Assembly (NCBI RefSeq): GCF_022581195.2
Contig: NC_061475.1
Span: 1,798,001 to 1,862,000 of the forward strand
Length of the DNA stretch: 64,000 bases
Direction of reading: 5' to 3'
From: Helicoverpa zea
Taxonomy: Eukaryota > Arthropoda > Insecta > Lepidoptera > Noctuidae
Numbering within the stretch: position 1 is the first letter of the stretch; each line of letters opens with the position of its first letter. A program made the translations under genes and the position numbers. Shown in pieces: positions 62,011 to 64,000 of the stretch. The notes beneath the pieces were generated by a model that saw nothing but the letters and a program-made list of their open reading frames with translations, was not told the DNA's origin and did not search any database.

Positions 62011-64000
62011 GATCATTGTCAAAGAATTATCTTAAACTTGACTATTTACTATCTCTTTTCCTAGTATCTAGTAGAGTAGTCTTTTCCTAGATCTAGAAGA
62101 GAACATATAGAGCTGTACATAGTATTGTTGATATTTTGTATAGTGTAGTTTGATAACACTATACTCTGATATTTCACGCAAGCTTGGTTATTTTTTATTT
62201 ATAACCTCAAAATATTAACTTTTTTCGTAATTATTTTAGTTTCCTGAAGTGTCCGTTCGTGAAAACTTATTTCATAGGATTCCATATAATTTTAAGAGTT
62301 TATAGAAGTCACTTTCCATTCAAACGGTTCTTAGGCAGAACATGTATGGAGCCGGAACAATGTCCTTTTTAAACAATACTTATTCATTTCATAATCTTGA
62401 CTAACATCTTTATTAGGTTTGTTCATTTCACTTTCTCAAATCTGAGTGACAAGTTCCATGCTGAGTTTTGTGCCCAAAAAATTCTAGGAAGAATCTTATT
62501 CGAGACTGTCGGATTGCCTAACTTTACAGATTATATCAAGCTTTTAATAATTTGCAATTTATAACATTCATCAGGTTATCTAACTTTTAAGTTTCGAAAA
62601 AAGGCTCATGTTGATGAGTTATATCATAACAACCAACTGCTATAATATCACTTATAAAGCTTCGTACATTGGCTATTAAAAGTTATTACATTTCTTCAGA
62701 ACATTTCCTTAATAAGAGACTGTATAACGATGTTTCTAACTACTTCCTTCTAATATAAAACTATACACATGTCAGGTTTTAAATATAAGCGAAGTCGTAC
62801 AGAATATTTAGCACGAACACTTTATGTGTGTTAAGTAAATTATAGAAAGAATACGCGGTATTCATGAGATGAACTGAATATCAAAGAAAGGATGTCATTG
62901 GTGGAACATAATAATGGAACTTGAACTAAATATGATAGAAGACTGATTATCATAAATGTCACCAAGCAGAGCAACTAATCGAAAATACCAATTTACAAAT
63001 CTCTATCGCTAATCAAATGGAGAACGAACACGTAGACCCTAATACAGATGTTAATAGGATAAAAAAAACAATGTTAATTAATATAAGTAGGAAGGGCAAC
63101 AATTTATCAAAGCTACATCAGCTAATTGGATAAAACATGAATCAAATTAACTTAAACGTCATGCAACCATCACAGATGTGTAAGAACAATCAAACCAGGA
63201 AACAATAACAGTAGTTACAGGTACAACGTGCCCATAAAACATTGCGTGTTCATTTATAATGAGATCGCACGCACTCTGAGCGACATCATAAATGACATAA
63301 AAGATAGTGAAAGTGATGAATTTAGGAAGAACAATGGGAAAATCTGCTTAAACGACTAACATTTCATATGAAGTACCCGAATTGTGGGATTGTTCGTGTT
63401 TATTGAGAGAAAGTGTTGTGGGTTCAAGTTGTAAATTGAGATGTATCGATTTCGTTTATGTAAAGGGCGTATTTTCTTTCTGCCAACAATCAAAGCCGAA
63501 GCTGTCTAGCACATTGTAAGTCTTTTATTAGGCTTTCAAATACGATGGGTTATCATTTATGGTACTTCCTGCTGACAGTTAGAGGAAAAACATTATTTAC
63601 TAAAAGCGGATAGCTCTATAGACTTCAAGGCCCAAGTTCATCGACAACATTAACTTCAGTTTTCTTATAAAGGCTTTTCACTGGGTGTTTTCATTTTGAC
63701 GTTCTTGCAAAGTAAACAGTAGTTTTAAGAAAAGACGGTCGTTTTTGCTCACGGGGAACGTGTGCCTAGGGTAAAAGATCGACAGGCTGTCTGAAAGAGA
63801 ACATGAATAAGAAGGGAGTGGATAGTATGACGCCTGACAGAGAGAAATGAAAAGAAGAGAATTATTGTGCCGACGCTAATTATACGGGGAAGAACGGGAC
63901 GAAGAAGCACTTGGGCCCAGAGTATTTTACTCTTAACTTTCCAACCTATAAAATAAGAAATGAGTCTTTGTACAAGTGTTCATGAATCGTTAAACATACT
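62011..64000. other. AT-rich DNA, no gene recognised
   Basis: No exon, RNA gene or clear repeat was recognised. 'GGCCCAAGTTCATCGACAAC' near 63629 resembles the LINE-type word at 5752. Confidence 0.45.

Noticed and set aside
63471..63495. Possible terminal LHFPL exon after an AAG acceptor
   Set aside because: It would give only four residues and a stop, and the acceptor is weak; chance agreement is likely.

Overview
The window looks like a piece of a lepidopteran (moth or butterfly) nuclear genome. It is AT-rich and intron-rich. It is full of short foldback elements, dead-on-arrival non-LTR (LINE) retrotransposon tails ending in (GAT)n, and repeats ending in 'TTATAATATTAGTAT', all common in Lepidoptera. 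Genes occupy little of the sequence.

Layout. (1) 1-6600: a tandem repeat of about 147 bp at the left edge, a CpG-rich promoter-like patch near 1.7 kb, and LINE debris. (2) 6600-23176, minus strand: a complete 13-exon RPS6KC1-type gene, 801 codons, PX - MIT - degenerate kinase. Its last intron carries a tRNA-Ile(AAU) gene and a 5S rRNA gene on the same strand, and its other introns carry many small transposons. (3) 24561-59003, plus strand: three exons of an LHFPL-type tetraspan gene; the last coding exon was not found. Its first intron (about 31 kb) contains three intronless tektin genes in tandem on the same strand (29202-36132), a 2.35-kb foldback element, a 5'-truncated LINE with a 49-nt poly(A), and a 6-kb nest of repeats that splits the copy of a small signal-peptide-like exon. 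(4) 60891-61299, plus strand: a small two-exon gene for an 84-residue cysteine-rich (ZAD-like) protein. (5) 61300-64000: a tRNA-related B-box relic, one interspersed repeat, and otherwise nothing recognised.

How the genes relate. RPS6KC1 and the LHFPL gene lie head to head, about 1.4 kb apart between start codons. The tektins are structural proteins of ciliary and sperm-tail doublet microtubules. Their intronless form and nesting in a host intron suggest retroposition followed by local duplication (inference). No operon, CRISPR array or obvious new molecular system is present. The most unusual material is structural: a hAT-like foldback ending 19 nt before a 3' splice site, a set of GC-rich TTA/TAA-flanked foldbacks with different inner sequences, the 2.35-kb foldback with subterminal repeats of about 25 bp, and a tandem duplication whose later LINE insertion has a preserved empty site.
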